A DNA stretch of 64,000 nt from Sphingomonas aurea (lineage in GTDB: Bacteria > Pseudomonadota > Alphaproteobacteria > Sphingomonadales > Sphingomonadaceae): assembly GCF_030678875.1 (NCBI RefSeq), contig NZ_JAUUDS010000002.1, positions 334,452-398,451 on the forward strand, given 5' to 3'. A program made the position numbers and the translations under genes. This document shows, piece by piece, positions 44,706-54,912 of this stretch. The notes beneath the pieces are model-generated. The model searched no databases. It had not been told where the DNA came from and worked only from the letters and a program-made list of their open reading frames with translations. Position 1 is the first letter of the stretch. Each line of letters starts with the position of its first letter.

Positions 44706-45278
44706 ATGAAGCAGCTGATCCTTGCCACCGCAGCCTTGCTGGCGATCGCGCCGGTGCCGGCCTTTGCCAATGAGATCGCCGCAAATGTCGAGGAAGCCGC
44801 GGAAAGCCTGGCGCCCAACGCCTATGTCTGGAGCGATCCGGCGAATACCGATCCGGTCACGATCGTGGTCAGCATCCCCCAGCAGCGCGCCTTCGTCTAT
44901 CGCGGTGACGCCCTGGTCGCGGCGTCGAGCGTCTCGACCGGCAAAGACGGCAACGAGACGCCGGTCGGCATCTATCCGATCCTGCAGAAGAACGAGATCC
45001 ACAAGTCGAACCTCTACAACGACGCGCCGATGCCGTTCATGCAGCGGCTGACCTGGGACGGGATCGCGCTGCATGCCGGGCGCAATCCGGGCTTTCCCGC
45101 TTCGCACGGCTGCGTGCGGATGCCGACGCAGTTCGCCAAGCGCCTGTTCGGGATCACGGATCTGGGCACGACCGTGGTCGTGACCGACACGTATGTCGAG
45201 GGCCGCAAGCTGGACCGCGAACTGCTCATCACCGACGAGATGCGCGCGAATCAGGCGCAGCTGGCGGCGCTGCCCTAA
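44706..45278 (+). CDS. L,D-transpeptidase (YkuD family)
   Basis: The 190-residue protein has a clean signal peptide (MKQLILATAALLAIAPVPAFA). A YkuD domain follows: VSIPQQRAFVYRGDALV, TGKDGNETPVGIYPI and the active site HAGRNPGFPASHGCVRMP with Cys near residue 138. It forms 3-3 cross-links or anchors proteins to peptidoglycan. Its stop overlaps the convergent HAD gene by 4 bases. Confidence 0.93.
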   Translation: MKQLILATAALLAIAPVPAFANEIAANVEEAAESLAPNAYVWSDPANTDPVTIVVSIPQQRAFVYRGDALVAASSVSTGKDGNETPVGIYPILQKNEIHKSNLYNDAPMPFMQRLTWDGIALHAGRNPGFPASHGCVRMPTQFAKRLFGITDLGTTVVVTDTYVEGRKLDRELLITDEMRANQAQLAALP

Positions 45279-45928
45279 GCGTCGATCGTGTGCCGACCGT
45301 CGGCGTTCGTTGACGCGGGCAGGCCGAGCGCGTCGAGGCGGGGCAGCAGGTCATCGATACCGGTGAAGTGGATCGCATGCAAGCCGATCGCTGCGGCGCC
45401 GGCGATGTTGGCGGCATTGTCGTCGATGAACACTGCCTCCTCCGCACGCAGCCCGAATCGATCGAGTGCGAGGCGGTAGATCGCGGCATCGGGCTTCACC
45501 AGCTTCTCGGCGCCCGAGACGACGATGTCGCGGAAGCGGTCGAACAGCGCGGCTTCCTGCGCGCGGAATGGCGGCCAGAATTCGTGGCTGAAGTTGGTGA
45601 TCGCGAAGAGCGGCACGCCCGCCGCATCGAGTCGCTCGACCAGTTCGACCATGCCGGGGATCGGGCCGGGGATCGATTCGAGGAAGCGCGGCCCCCAGGC
45701 GGCGATCAGGTCCGCCTGATGCGGGTGGAGCGCGATCAGCTCTGCCGAGGTCTCGGCGAAATCGCGGCCGGCATCGTGCTGGAAATGCCAGTCATGGGTC
45801 AGCACGTCGCGCAGGAACGCGTCGAGCGCCGGACCCCGGGGGATCAGGCGCTCGTACAGGAACCGTGGGTCCCAGTCGTAGAGGACGCGGCCGATGTCGA
45901 AGATGACGGCCTCGGGCCGAGTCGACAT
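45275..45928 (-). CDS. HAD family hydrolase (phosphatase)
   Basis: This 217-residue HAD-superfamily enzyme of the YihX/epoxide-hydrolase-like subgroup has AVIFDIGRVLYDWDP (nucleophile Asp; the second Asp is replaced by Gly). It also has FAITNFSHEFW, a Lys in SGAEKLVKPDAAIY and FIDDNAANIAGA. The altered DxD (DIG) is typical of haloacid dehalogenase-like members. ATG at 45928 is chosen; the longer frame would read into rpmJ. Confidence 0.9.
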   Translation of the reverse strand: MSTRPEAVIFDIGRVLYDWDPRFLYERLIPRGPALDAFLRDVLTHDWHFQHDAGRDFAETSAELIALHPHQADLIAAWGPRFLESIPGPIPGMVELVERLDAAGVPLFAITNFSHEFWPPFRAQEAALFDRFRDIVVSGAEKLVKPDAAIYRLALDRFGLRAEEAVFIDDNAANIAGAAAIGLHAIHFTGIDDLLPRLDALGLPASTNADGRHTIDA

Positions 45929-45951
45929 CGCCTGACGTCCTGCCGTCGGCT

Positions 45952-46077
45952 TCAGCCCTGGCGGGCCTTGAAGCGGCGGTTGGTCTTGTTGATGACGTAG
46001 GTGCGGCCGCGACGACGGATCACGCGATTGTCGCGATGACGGTCCTTGAGCGACTTCAGCGAATTGCGGATCTTCAT
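45952..46077 (-). CDS. rpmJ: 50S ribosomal protein L36 (zinc-independent form)
   Basis: A 41-residue protein is encoded: [20 protein letters not shown] to the end FKARQG. Lacking the Cys ligands, it is the C-minus L36 type (YkgO-like) standard in alphaproteobacteria. It precedes the HAD gene by 24 bases on the same strand. Confidence 0.96.
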   Translation of the reverse strand: MKIRNSLKSLKDRHRDNRVIRRRGRTYVINKTNRRFKARQG

Positions 46078-46215
46078 GGCTGACGGCTTTTCGTTGGATG
46101 TCTGGAAAGCGCCGCCGCCTAGTGGCAAGGGGGCGCCAAGTCAAGCAACGGACCGCCTGGTGCGGGCGTTGCACGTCTGTAAACGTCCTTCGCAGATCAT
46201 AGCCACGAGGTTCCC

Positions 46216-46836
46216 ATGCAGCGTATCGCCGTCCTCGCCCTTCCCCTGATCGCCCTGACCGGGCTGTCCGCCTGCGCCACCGGCCCGACGCTGCCGCCGA
46301 CCGACGTCATCCGCTATCACCTGGGCGAGCCGCTGGAGCGGGGCACGATCCGCGTGGAGCCGCTGGCGGCCGAGGGCGCGACGCCCAGCATCGAGTTCAA
46401 GACCTATGCCGCCGCGGTCGAGACGCAGCTGCTGCGCAACGGCTATGCGCTGCCCGCCGCCGGTGCGCAGCCGCAGCTGGTCGCCACCGTCAGCTTCAAC
46501 CGCGCCAACCGGGTGGGGCCGCCGCGCTCGTCGGGCCTGTCGATCGGGCTGGGCGGCGGCGGCTTCAGCGGCGGGCGCGGCGGCGGCGGCGTGGGCCTGG
46601 GCGGCGGCATCGGCATCCCGATCGGGGGCAGCCGCAACAGCGCGCTGGTCGAATCGGAGCTGGCGGTGACGATCAAGCGCCGCGCCGACCAGTCGCCGGT
46701 CTGGGAAGGCCGCGCCCACGCCATCGCCGACGCGCGCAAGCCCGATGCCGACGTGCAGGCGCAGGCGACCAAGCTGGCCACGGCACTGTTCACCGGCTTC
46801 CCCGGCGAGTCGGGGCGGACTATCGAGGTGCGATGA
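46216..46836 (+). CDS. DUF4136 lipoprotein
   Basis: The 206-residue protein has a lipoprotein signal with lipobox LSAC (Cys20) and the DUF4136 plan. The chain has a strand-rich first half (FKTYAAAVETQLLRNGYALP) and a Gly-rich middle (LSIGLGGGGFSGGRGGGGVG). The tail is VWEGRAHAIADARKPDADVQ. It is anchored in the envelope, with no known activity. The stop overlaps the M14 gene by 4 bases. Confidence 0.85.
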   Translation: MQRIAVLALPLIALTGLSACATGPTLPPTDVIRYHLGEPLERGTIRVEPLAAEGATPSIEFKTYAAAVETQLLRNGYALPAAGAQPQLVATVSFNRANRVGPPRSSGLSIGLGGGGFSGGRGGGGVGLGGGIGIPIGGSRNSALVESELAVTIKRRADQSPVWEGRAHAIADARKPDADVQAQATKLATALFTGFPGESGRTIEVR

Positions 46837-47954
46837 GCATTCAGATCAACGCCGCGTTCGACAGCGGCAACATCCGCCTGGTCGCGATCGAGGGCGACCG
46901 CGTCGACCTGGAGATCGTGACCGATCGGCAGTCGGACTTCTTCCAGTGGTTCTATTTCCGGGTCGCGGGCGCGGCGGCGGGGCGGACGCTGACGTTCCGC
47001 ATCCTGAACGCCGGCCAGTCGGCCTATCCGTTCGGCTGGCCGGGATACAAGGTGCGCGCCTCGACCGACCGGCTGGCGTGGCGGATGACCGGGACGAGCT
47101 ATGCCGACGGAGTGCTGGAGTGGCGGTGGACGCCCGACACCGCGCTGGCATGGTTCGCCTATTTCGCGCCGTACACGATGGAGCAGCACGAGGCGCTGGT
47201 CGCACGGACCGCGCTGGTGCCGGGGATGCGCCACCGCGAGCTGGGGCAGAGCCTGGACGGGCAGGCGATCGACTGTTTCGACATCGGTTCCGGGCCGAAG
47301 CAGGTCTGGATCTATGGCCGCCAGCACCCCGGCGAATCGATGACCGAGTGGTGGATGGAAGGCGCGCTGGAGCGGCTGGGCGACGCCGCCGACCCGGTGA
47401 CGCGCGACCTGCTGGCCAAGGCGACGTTCCACGTCGTGCCCAACATGAACCCGGACGGCACGCGCCGCGGCCACCTGCGCACCAACGCGGCGGGGGTGAA
47501 CCTGAACCGCGAGTGGCACGCCCCCTCGGCCGAGCGCAGCCCCGAGGTGCTGTGCGTGCTGGCAGCGATGGATGCGACCGGCGTCGACGTGGCAATGGAC
47601 ATCCACGGCGACGAGGCGATCCCGGCGAACTTCATCGCGGGGTATGAGGGCATTCCGTCCTGGACCGAAGCGCGGGGCGAGCGCTTCTATGACTATGGCC
47701 GGCGGCTGGCGGCGCACACGCCCGATTTCCAGACCGAGCAGGGCTATGTGAAGGCGGCGGCGGGGACGGCGAACCTGTCGATGTCGACCAACCAGGTGGC
47801 GGAGCGGTTCGGCGCGCTGGCGATGACGCTGGAGATGCCGTTCAAGGACCATGACCTGAACCCGGACCCGGAATTCGGCTGGGGATCGGAACGGTCGAAG
47901 CGGCTGGCGCATGCGATGCTGGAGACGCTGGCGGATGTGATCGACGGGGGTTGA
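46833..47954 (+). CDS. M14-type cytosolic carboxypeptidase
   Basis: This 373-residue protein of the AGBL/CCP-like M14 group has an N-terminal beta domain (DFFQWFYFRVAGAAAGRTLT). A zinc carboxypeptidase domain follows with YGRQHPGESMTEWWMEG (zinc His and Glu), NLNREWHAP, and VAMDIHGDEAIP (third His). Bacterial members are thought to trim C-terminal residues from proteins. No signal peptide is present. It overlaps the DUF4136 gene by ATGA. Confidence 0.9.
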   Translation: MSIQINAAFDSGNIRLVAIEGDRVDLEIVTDRQSDFFQWFYFRVAGAAAGRTLTFRILNAGQSAYPFGWPGYKVRASTDRLAWRMTGTSYADGVLEWRWTPDTALAWFAYFAPYTMEQHEALVARTALVPGMRHRELGQSLDGQAIDCFDIGSGPKQVWIYGRQHPGESMTEWWMEGALERLGDAADPVTRDLLAKATFHVVPNMNPDGTRRGHLRTNAAGVNLNREWHAPSAERSPEVLCVLAAMDATGVDVAMDIHGDEAIPANFIAGYEGIPSWTEARGERFYDYGRRLAAHTPDFQTEQGYVKAAAGTANLSMSTNQVAERFGALAMTLEMPFKDHDLNPDPEFGWGSERSKRLAHAMLETLADVIDGG

Positions 47955-48379
47955 GGGGGCGTCCCCTCGTCATCCCGGCGTTCGCCGGGATGACGCGAGA
48001 GGGAGGGTGTTCGCGCTGAGACGCTAAGAGAAGATAGTTATGTTCTCGCGAAGGCGCGAAGGCGCGAAGAGGATTTGGTTCACGCGGAGGCGCGGAGACG
48101 CGGAGGGGTTGCGTTCGGTCCTGCGGCAGCTTTTCATTATCTGACGGTGATGTTTCTGCGCGCTGGCGCGCAGGCTGCGCTATCTGCGCTATCTGCGCGA
48201 ACCTCTTCTTCTCCGCGGCTCCGCGTCTCCGCGTGAACCTCAACTTCTTCTCTTTGCGCCTTCGCGTGAAAACATTTGACCGTGCAGAAGGCACTGGGCC
48301 CCCGCCTGCGCGGGGGAACGAGGGGGTGGAAGGCTTTCCGTTCGCCGACTATGCGGGCAGCGACACGAAAGGAACCCCG
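47955..48379. repeat. Intergenic cluster of inverted repeats
   Basis: There is no gene here. A perfect 13-base palindrome pair, CGTCATCCCGGCG and CGCCGGGATGACG, spans 47968-47995. Then GGTTCACGCGGAG with CGCGGAG-type repeats every 8 bases (48077-48104) faces its reverse complement at 48209-48238. A GCGAAGG-type outer pair (48045-48070, 48250-48270) surrounds it. Similar blocks recur at 53919-54267. Confidence 0.85.
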
Positions 48380-49066
48380 ATGCCGCAGCTCGTCCTGATC
48401 CGCCACGGCCAGTCCGCCTGGAACCTGGAGAATCGCTTCACCGGCTGGTGGGACGTCGACGTGACCGCGCAGGGCGCGGCCGAGGCGCGGGCGGCGGGGG
48501 AGATGATGGCGGCCAAGGGCCTCGACTTCGACCTGACCTTCACGTCCTTGCAGACCCGCGCGATCAAGACGCTGAACCTGGCGCTGGAGGCGATGGGGCG
48601 GCTGTGGCTGCCGACCGAGAAGCACTGGCGGCTGAACGAGCGGCATTATGGCGGGCTGACCGGGCTCGACAAGGCGGAGACGGCGGCCAAGCACGGCGAG
48701 GATCAGGTGAAGATCTGGCGACGCAGCTTCGACGTGCCGCCGCCGGTGGCCGAGGCGGGCGGTGAGTTCGACCTGTCTGCCGACCGCCGCTATGCCGGGA
48801 TCGAAATCCCACAGACCGAGAGCCTGAAGGACACGATCGCGCGCGTCCTGCCCTATTGGGAGGAACGGATCGCGCCGGAGCTGAAGGCGGGCAAGCGGGT
48901 GCTGATCTCCGCGCACGGCAACTCGCTGCGCGCGCTGGTCAAGCACCTGTCGGCGATCCCCGACGACGAGATTACCGGGCTGGAGATTCCGACCGGCCAG
49001 CCGATCGTGTACGAGCTGGACGATGCGCTGAAGGCGACGGATCGGTACTATCTGTCGGAGCGGTGA
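48380..49066 (+). CDS. gpmA: 2,3-bisphosphoglycerate-dependent phosphoglycerate mutase
   Basis: The 228-residue glycolytic enzyme interconverts 3- and 2-phosphoglycerate. It carries [10 protein letters not shown] with the phosphorylated His, [29 protein letters not shown] and [11 protein letters not shown] with the second His. AAAGGA lies 8 bases before ATG 48380. The upstream frame is repeat DNA. Confidence 0.96.
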   Translation: MPQLVLIRHGQSAWNLENRFTGWWDVDVTAQGAAEARAAGEMMAAKGLDFDLTFTSLQTRAIKTLNLALEAMGRLWLPTEKHWRLNERHYGGLTGLDKAETAAKHGEDQVKIWRRSFDVPPPVAEAGGEFDLSADRRYAGIEIPQTESLKDTIARVLPYWEERIAPELKAGKRVLISAHGNSLRALVKHLSAIPDDEITGLEIPTGQPIVYELDDALKATDRYYLSER

Positions 49067-49088
49067 GCGGGGAAATACCCGCAGCTTC

Positions 49089-49185
49089 GTCATTCCAGCG
49101 CAGGCGGGAACCCATAGACGCTGACGTTGCGGTCAGATTCCCGCGCGTTAGCGAGTCTGGATCCCCGCCCGCGCGGGGATGACGA
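49089..49185. repeat. Palindromic repeat unit between gpmA and TonB receptor
   Basis: GTCATTCCAGCGCAGGCGGGAA faces GGATCCCCGCCCGCGCGGGGATGAC in inverted form, framing a spacer with TAGACGCTGACGTT. This is the REP-like GTCAT...ATGAC type also at 47968 and 54215-54265. Confidence 0.75.
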
Positions 49186-49260
49186 CCATAGGGATTAACA
49201 CGGACAAAAGCATGGACTGGCGCTTGCGCCAGACATGAGGCTGGTTCACCCTCGCCTCCG

Positions 49261-51495
49261 ATGATCGCATTCGTCATGCTCGCGCTGGCCGCGCCGCCGC
49301 CGGTCCCGGCCGACGACGACGCGATCGTCGTCACCGGCGAGCGGGTCCAGGGCTCGGCGATCGGCGATGCGGCGCCGGTCGCGGTGCTGAACGGCGACGC
49401 ACTGCGGTCGCTGGGCGCGACCAGCATGAAGGAACTGCTCGACCGGCTGAAGCCGCTCGGCCGGTCGGCGGTCGGGGGCGAGCCGGTGCTGCTGCTGAAC
49501 GGGCGGCGCATCTCCGGCTGGGAAGACCTGCGCAGCATCCCGCCCGAGGCGATCGAGCGAACCGAGATCCTGCCCGAGAGCGAAGCGGGGCGCTTCGGCT
49601 ATCCGCCGACGGTGCGGCTGATGAACCTGATTACCAAGAAGCATTTCCGGAGCCTTCAGGTGCAGCAGCTGCCCGGCATCACTACCGAGGGCGGTGGCGA
49701 AACCAATTACACCGAGGTCGGGTCGACACGGATCGACGGGCCGCGACGCGCCTCGCTCAGCGCGTCCTATCTCCGACTGAACCCGGTCTTCCAGAGCCAG
49801 CGCGACATCGTACCCGAACCCGGCATGATCGACCTGGGGCCGTACCGCACGCTGATCGGGCGGACCGACCAGGTCCGCAGCGAAGGCACGCTGGCGACGG
49901 TGCTGGGCAAGGTCGACGCCTCTGCCAATCTGTCGATGGAGGCCCAGCGTTCGACCGGGCTGAACGGGTTGCCGAGCGACGGCGTCGCCTATCTGCCGGG
50001 ATCGCCGCTGCGCCAGCGGAGCACCGGGCTGACGCTACATGGCGGCACGACGGTGCAAGGGAATCTCGGCCGCTGGCTGTGGAACGTCACCGGCAGTTAC
50101 GACCGGGTGCGCGGCACTGCTGTAGCGGAACTGGGTGTGGTGCCGGACGGGACGGCAGCCCAGCGGCCGGTCGCGCGCAGCCGGACGGCGACGGGCACGC
50201 TGGTCGGCAAGGCGGTGATGAGCGGCGCGCTGGTGCAGCTGCCCGCCGGGCCGGCGCAGCTGACGGTGTCGGCCGACTATGCACGCTCGACCAGCAGTGG
50301 GCGGCTGCTCGGCAGTGGCGATCCGTCGCTTGACCTGCAGCGCACGACGGGGGGCGCCAGCGTCAACGCCAGCGTCCCGATCGCCTCGCCCGAGCGCGGC
50401 GTGCTGGCGTTCGTTGGGCGGCTGAGCGCGAACGGGATGATCGGGGTGTCGGACGTGTCCGACTATGGCCGGCTGTTCAGCTCGAACCTGGGGCTGAACT
50501 GGGCGCCGCTGCGCGGGCTCGAGCTGAACGGCGCGGTCAACCGCACGCAGACGCCGCCGGCGATCGCGCTGCTGACCGCGCCGACGATCACCGCGCCCAA
50601 CACCCCCTTCTTCGACTTCGCGACCGGGACCAGCCCGCTGGTCACGACGATCAGCGGCGGCAATCCGGCGCTCGACCCGGAGCGGCGGAGCGTCACGACG
50701 CTGGGCGTCGCGCTGTCGCCGATCCGGGGCAAGGAGCTGCGGCTGAACCTGGACTATGTCGATACGCGCATCCGCAACCAGGCGACGGTCCTCGCAGGGA
50801 CGCTGCCGGCGATCCAGGCAGCCTTCCCCGACCGGTTCCTGCGCGACGAGGCTGGCGTGCTGACCCAGGTCGACGTGCGCTTGGTCAACTTAGCGGCCGA
50901 GCGCGAGCGGAAGGTCCAGCTATCGGCCAACTTCTTTACCCGGCTAGGCCCCGCACCCCCGCCGCCACCCGCCGCCGCGCCGGGGCAGCAGGCGAAGGAC
51001 GCGCCGCCGCCTGCCCCGCCCAAGCCGCGGCCGACGCTCTATATGAACCTGACGGGCACGCTGCGGCTCGCCGACCGGGTGACGCTGCGCCCCGGCACCG
51101 CGCCGCTCGACCTGCTCGGCGGAGCGACGCTGGACGGCACCGGCGGGCGGCCGCGCTGGGAGCTGGAGGGCAATGCCGGGCTGGGCATCGGCCCGGTGAG
51201 CAGCGGCCTGTTCGCGCGGGTGCAGGGGCCGACACGGGTACGGGGCGACCTGGCGGCGGCGGACCTGCGCTTTTCCGGGCGGACCTGGCTGGTGCTGTAC
51301 AGCAACGTCGATGTCGAGCGGATCGCCAAGGCCCCCTGGGCGAAGCGGATGTCGGTGCAGTTCACGGTCGAGAACCTGCTGAACGACCGCATCGATGTGC
51401 GCGACCGGACCGGCGCGGTGCCGAACCGGTTCCAGGGCGCGTTCCTCGATCCGATCGGGCGCTCCGTGCGGCTGGGCGTGCGCAAGCTCTTTTGA
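49261..51495 (+). CDS. TonB-dependent receptor
   Basis: The 744-residue protein has a short signal-like start. A plug domain follows: AIVVTGERVQGSAIGDAAPV, then LLLNGRRISGWEDLRSIPPE and IERTEILPESEAGRFG. A barrel rich in amphipathic strands runs to the end SVRLGVRKLF. A Pro/Ala-rich loop (GPAPPPPPAAAPGQQ, about residue 565) interrupts the barrel. The substrate is unknown. It stands alone between two intergenic repeats and purE. Confidence 0.82.
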   Translation: MIAFVMLALAAPPPVPADDDAIVVTGERVQGSAIGDAAPVAVLNGDALRSLGATSMKELLDRLKPLGRSAVGGEPVLLLNGRRISGWEDLRSIPPEAIERTEILPESEAGRFGYPPTVRLMNLITKKHFRSLQVQQLPGITTEGGGETNYTEVGSTRIDGPRRASLSASYLRLNPVFQSQRDIVPEPGMIDLGPYRTLIGRTDQVRSEGTLATVLGKVDASANLSMEAQRSTGLNGLPSDGVAYLPGSPLRQRSTGLTLHGGTTVQGNLGRWLWNVTGSYDRVRGTAVAELGVVPDGTAAQRPVARSRTATGTLVGKAVMSGALVQLPAGPAQLTVSADYARSTSSGRLLGSGDPSLDLQRTTGGASVNASVPIASPERGVLAFVGRLSANGMIGVSDVSDYGRLFSSNLGLNWAPLRGLELNGAVNRTQTPPAIALLTAPTITAPNTPFFDFATGTSPLVTTISGGNPALDPERRSVTTLGVALSPIRGKELRLNLDYVDTRIRNQATVLAGTLPAIQAAFPDRFLRDEAGVLTQVDVRLVNLAAERERKVQLSANFFTRLGPAPPPPPAAAPGQQAKDAPPPAPPKPRPTLYMNLTGTLRLADRVTLRPGTAPLDLLGGATLDGTGGRPRWELEGNAGLGIGPVSSGLFARVQGPTRVRGDLAAADLRFSGRTWLVLYSNVDVERIAKAPWAKRMSVQFTVENLLNDRIDVRDRTGAVPNRFQGAFLDPIGRSVRLGVRKLF

Positions 51496-51577
51496 CCGCG
51501 CTGACGCGGGGTGGGGGAGCGGGCTGGTGCCGTCATCAAATATTGCCACGCCGCGCCGCCGCCGCTAACCGCCGGCC

Positions 51578-52053
<476 letters not shown>

Positions 52054-52054
<1 letters not shown>

Positions 52055-53124
52055 TGTCGGGGCAGGGTCTGGCGCCCGGATCGACGATCGGCATCCTCGG
52101 TGGCGGGCAGCTGGGGCGGATGCTGGGCGTGGCGGCGGCGCAGCTCGGCTATCGCACCCATGTCCTCGCCCCCGATCGCGAGAGCGTGGCGGCGCAGACC
52201 GCATCGGTGACGACGCGTGCCGATTACCACAACCGCATCGTGCTGGCCGATTTTGCCGCCGCCTGCGACGTCGTCACCTACGAGTTCGAGAATGTCGCGG
52301 TGGCGCCGGTCGAGTGGCTGGCCGAGCGGGTGCCGGTCCACCCCCATCCGCGCGCGCTGGCGGTGGCGCAGGAGCGGGCGGCGGAGAAGCGCTTCGTCGA
52401 GGGGCTGGGCGGGCGTCCCGCGCCCTGGGCGCCGGTCGACAGCCTGGCCGATCTGGAGGCGGCGCTGGCGCGGATTGGCTATCCGGCAATCCTGAAGACC
52501 AGCCGCTTCGGTTACGACGGCAAGGGGCAGGCGGTGATCCGCGACGCCGGCGGCGTGGCGGCGGCGTGGGAGGCGATCGGCGGGCCGGCGGTGGTCGAGG
52601 GCTTCATCGCGTTCGAGCATGAATTCTCGATCCTGATGGCGCGGGGACAGGACGGCGCGGTCGCGCTGTACGACGCGCCGCTGAACGTCCACCGCGAGGC
52701 GATCCTGCGCACCTCGACGGTGCCGGCGCCGGCGGCGGTGCTGGCGCAGGTCGACGCGGCGAGCGAACTGGCACGGCGGATCATGGCCGAGCTGGACTAT
52801 GTCGGCGTGCTGGCGTGCGAGTTCTTCGTCGGCGCGGACGGGCCGGTGTTCAACGAGATGGCGCCGCGCGTGCACAACAGCGGCCACTGGACGATCGAGG
52901 GGGCGGAAACCTCGCAGTTCGAGAACCATGTGCGCGCGATCTGCGGCCTGCCGCTGGGCTCGACCGCGCTGACGGGCACGGGCGCGACGATGCGCAACCT
53001 GATCGGCGACGATGACGGGCTGGCCGCGCTGGGCGATCCGGGCGCGCACCTGCACCTGTACGGGAAAGCGACGGCGCGGCCCGGGCGGAAGATGGGGCAT
53101 GTGACCATGGTGGGGCGCGGGTGA
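52054..53124 (+). CDS. purK: 5-(carboxyamino)imidazole ribonucleotide synthase
   Basis: The 356-residue ATP-grasp enzyme makes N5-CAIR from AIR, bicarbonate and ATP. It begins STIGILGGGQLGRMLGVAAA. It has LKTSRFGYDGKGQAVIRD for ATP binding and a C-terminal metal/phosphate site (GPVFNEMAPRVHNSGHWTIE). The start is the ATG overlapping the purE stop. Confidence 0.97.
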
Positions 53125-53130
53125 CTCCAT

Positions 53131-53271
53131 TCCTCCCCTGTAAGGGGAGGTGGCATGGCACAGCCATGACGGAGGGGTGTCGACGGTGGTTTAGGTCGGG
53201 ACTTCACCGCTGGCGGGGACACCCCTCCACCACCGCTTCGCGGCGTTCCCCTCCCCCTTGCAGGGGAGGAT
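53131..53271. repeat. Large inverted repeat after purK
   Basis: TCCTCCCCTG with AAGGGGAGG at one end faces CCCCTCCCCC and CAGGGGAGGA at the other. Inner blocks GGAGGGGTGTC and GACACCCCTCC also pair. The layout parallels the repeat at 40757-40883. Confidence 0.8.
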
Positions 53272-53288
53272 TTGATTAGGATGGTCCC

Positions 53289-53918
53289 ATGTTGAAACTT
53301 GCTCTGGTTCTGTTGGCGATAGCGGCGGCGCAGGAGCCTGTTCCCTCTCCCACCCCGACTCCGACCCCGACCATTTCCGCCACGCCGCGGGCCGGCACGG
53401 TACGGGTCACGATCGCCACCGCCGAGGGCCCTATCCTGGTCGAGCTTGAGCGCGACAAGGCGCCGGTCACCGTCGCCAATTTCCTGCGCTACGTCGATGC
53501 GAAGCGGTTCGACGGGACCAACTTCTACCGCGCGATGAAGCTGGGGGAGAGTGCCGGGCTGGTGCAGGGCGGGGTGCGCAACCAGACGAAGCTGATCTTC
53601 CCGCCGATCGCGCACGAGCCGACGACGAAGACCGGGCTGACCCATGACGACGGCGCGATCTCGCTGGCGCGGGCGGAGCCGGGCAGCGGGCGGGGCGATT
53701 TCTTCATCGTCGTGGGTTCGGTGCCGACGCTGGACGCCAACCCCGCGGCGACGGGGGACAAGCTGGGTTACGCGGTGTTCGGGCATGTCCTGTCGGGCAT
53801 GGACGTGGTGCGGCGGATCCTCGCGGCGCCGACCTCGCCCACGGCGGGGGGTGCGGCGATGCGCGGGCAGATCCTGTCGGCGCCGGTGCGGATCACCTCG
53901 GTGCGGCGGGTTCGATAG
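53289..53918 (+). CDS. Cyclophilin-type peptidyl-prolyl isomerase, secreted
   Basis: The 209-residue protein has a signal peptide (MLKLALVLLAIAAAQEPVPS), a Pro/Thr linker and a cyclophilin domain: AEGPILVELERDKAPVTVAN, FDGTNFYRAMKLGESAG, GDFFIVVGSVPTLDANPA and YAVFGHVLSGMDVVRRI. It aids folding in the periplasm. A block of repeats follows. Confidence 0.92.
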   Translation: MLKLALVLLAIAAAQEPVPSPTPTPTPTISATPRAGTVRVTIATAEGPILVELERDKAPVTVANFLRYVDAKRFDGTNFYRAMKLGESAGLVQGGVRNQTKLIFPPIAHEPTTKTGLTHDDGAISLARAEPGSGRGDFFIVVGSVPTLDANPAATGDKLGYAVFGHVLSGMDVVRRILAAPTSPTAGGAAMRGQILSAPVRITSVRRVR

Positions 53919-54267
53919 GGTTTCGCGCGGAGGCGCGGAGACGCGGAGGGTGTCTCGTGCGCGGTAGCGCACCGGCTTTGCCTCGGCCTGGTGATGGGCG
54001 GTGGCCGCGCGGCTGGATGCAACCCCTCCGCGGCTCCGCGGCTCCGCGTGAACCTTCATCGAACGATGATTTTCGCGCGAAGGCGCAAAGACGCGAAGGT
54101 GTTGCGGATGAGGGGGCGGCAGCTCTCTATCTGCGAGAATGATTGGAAGGGTGCGCTGTCGCGCACGGGACCTCATCGCGTCTTTGCGTCTTTGCGCGAA
54201 CATCCGTCTGTCGTTCGGGGACGAAGGCACTGGGTCCCCGCCTTCGCGGGGACATGGGGGATGACGA
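53919..54267. repeat. Second cluster of inverted repeats (same families as 48 kb)
   Basis: CGCGCGGAGGCGCGGAGACG (from 53924) pairs with CTCCGCGGCTCCGCGTG (54029-54050). TTTCGCGCGAAGGCGCAAAG (from 54071) pairs with CTTTGCGTCTTTGCGCGAA (54182-54200). The end has the GGCACTGGGTCCCCGCCTTC unit, also near 48285. No gene is present. Confidence 0.85.
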
Positions 54268-54912
54268 TCAGGCCGTCGGCGCCGGCGTCTTCGGTTTGTA
54301 CGCGCACAGGTCGGCGACCGGGCAGCGCCAACATTCGGGGCGGCGGGCCTTGCAGGTGTAGCGGCCGTGAAGGATCAGCCAGTGGTGCGCGTGGAGGCGG
54401 AAGGGTTGGGGCGTGGCCTTGTCCAGCTTCAGCTCGACTGCCAGCGGGGTCTTGCCGCGCGCCAGGCCGGTGCGATTGCCGACGCGGAAGATGTGGGTGT
54501 CGACCGCGAACGTCTCCTGCCCGAAGGCGGTGTTGAGGACGACATTGGCGGTCTTGCGGCCGACCCCAGGCAGGCGTTCGAGCGCGTCGCGGTCGGCGGG
54601 AACCTCGCCGCCATGGTCGGCGAGCAGCATTTCGCTGAGCGCGATCACGTTCTTGGCCTTGCTGTTGAACAGGCCGATGGTGCGGATGTGCTGCTTCAGC
54701 CCGTCCTCGCCCAGCGCGACCATCTTCGCCGGCGTATCGACCTCCGCGAACAGGGCGCGGGTGGCCTTGTTGACTCCGACGTCGGTCGCCTGCGCCGACA
54801 GGGCGACGGCGACGAGGAGCGTATAGGGATTGGTGTATTCCAGCTCGGTTTCGGGATGCGGGTTCGCCTCCGCCAGCCGGCCGTAGAATTCGAAGACGTC
54901 GGCCCGTTTCAC
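54268..54912 (-). CDS. nth: Endonuclease III
   Basis: The 214-residue base-excision glycosylase/AP lyase has the helix-hairpin-helix LPGVGRKTANVVLNTAFG with catalytic Lys, the Asp in FAVDTHIFRVGNRTG, and a [4Fe-4S] site CKARRPECWRCPVADLC (Cx6Cx2Cx5C). The GTG at 54912 overlaps the dapB stop, so it is the last gene of the tsaD-gpsA-dapB-nth operon. Confidence 0.96.
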   Translation of the reverse strand: MKRADVFEFYGRLAEANPHPETELEYTNPYTLLVAVALSAQATDVGVNKATRALFAEVDTPAKMVALGEDGLKQHIRTIGLFNSKAKNVIALSEMLLADHGGEVPADRDALERLPGVGRKTANVVLNTAFGQETFAVDTHIFRVGNRTGLARGKTPLAVELKLDKATPQPFRLHAHHWLILHGRYTCKARRPECWRCPVADLCAYKPKTPAPTA

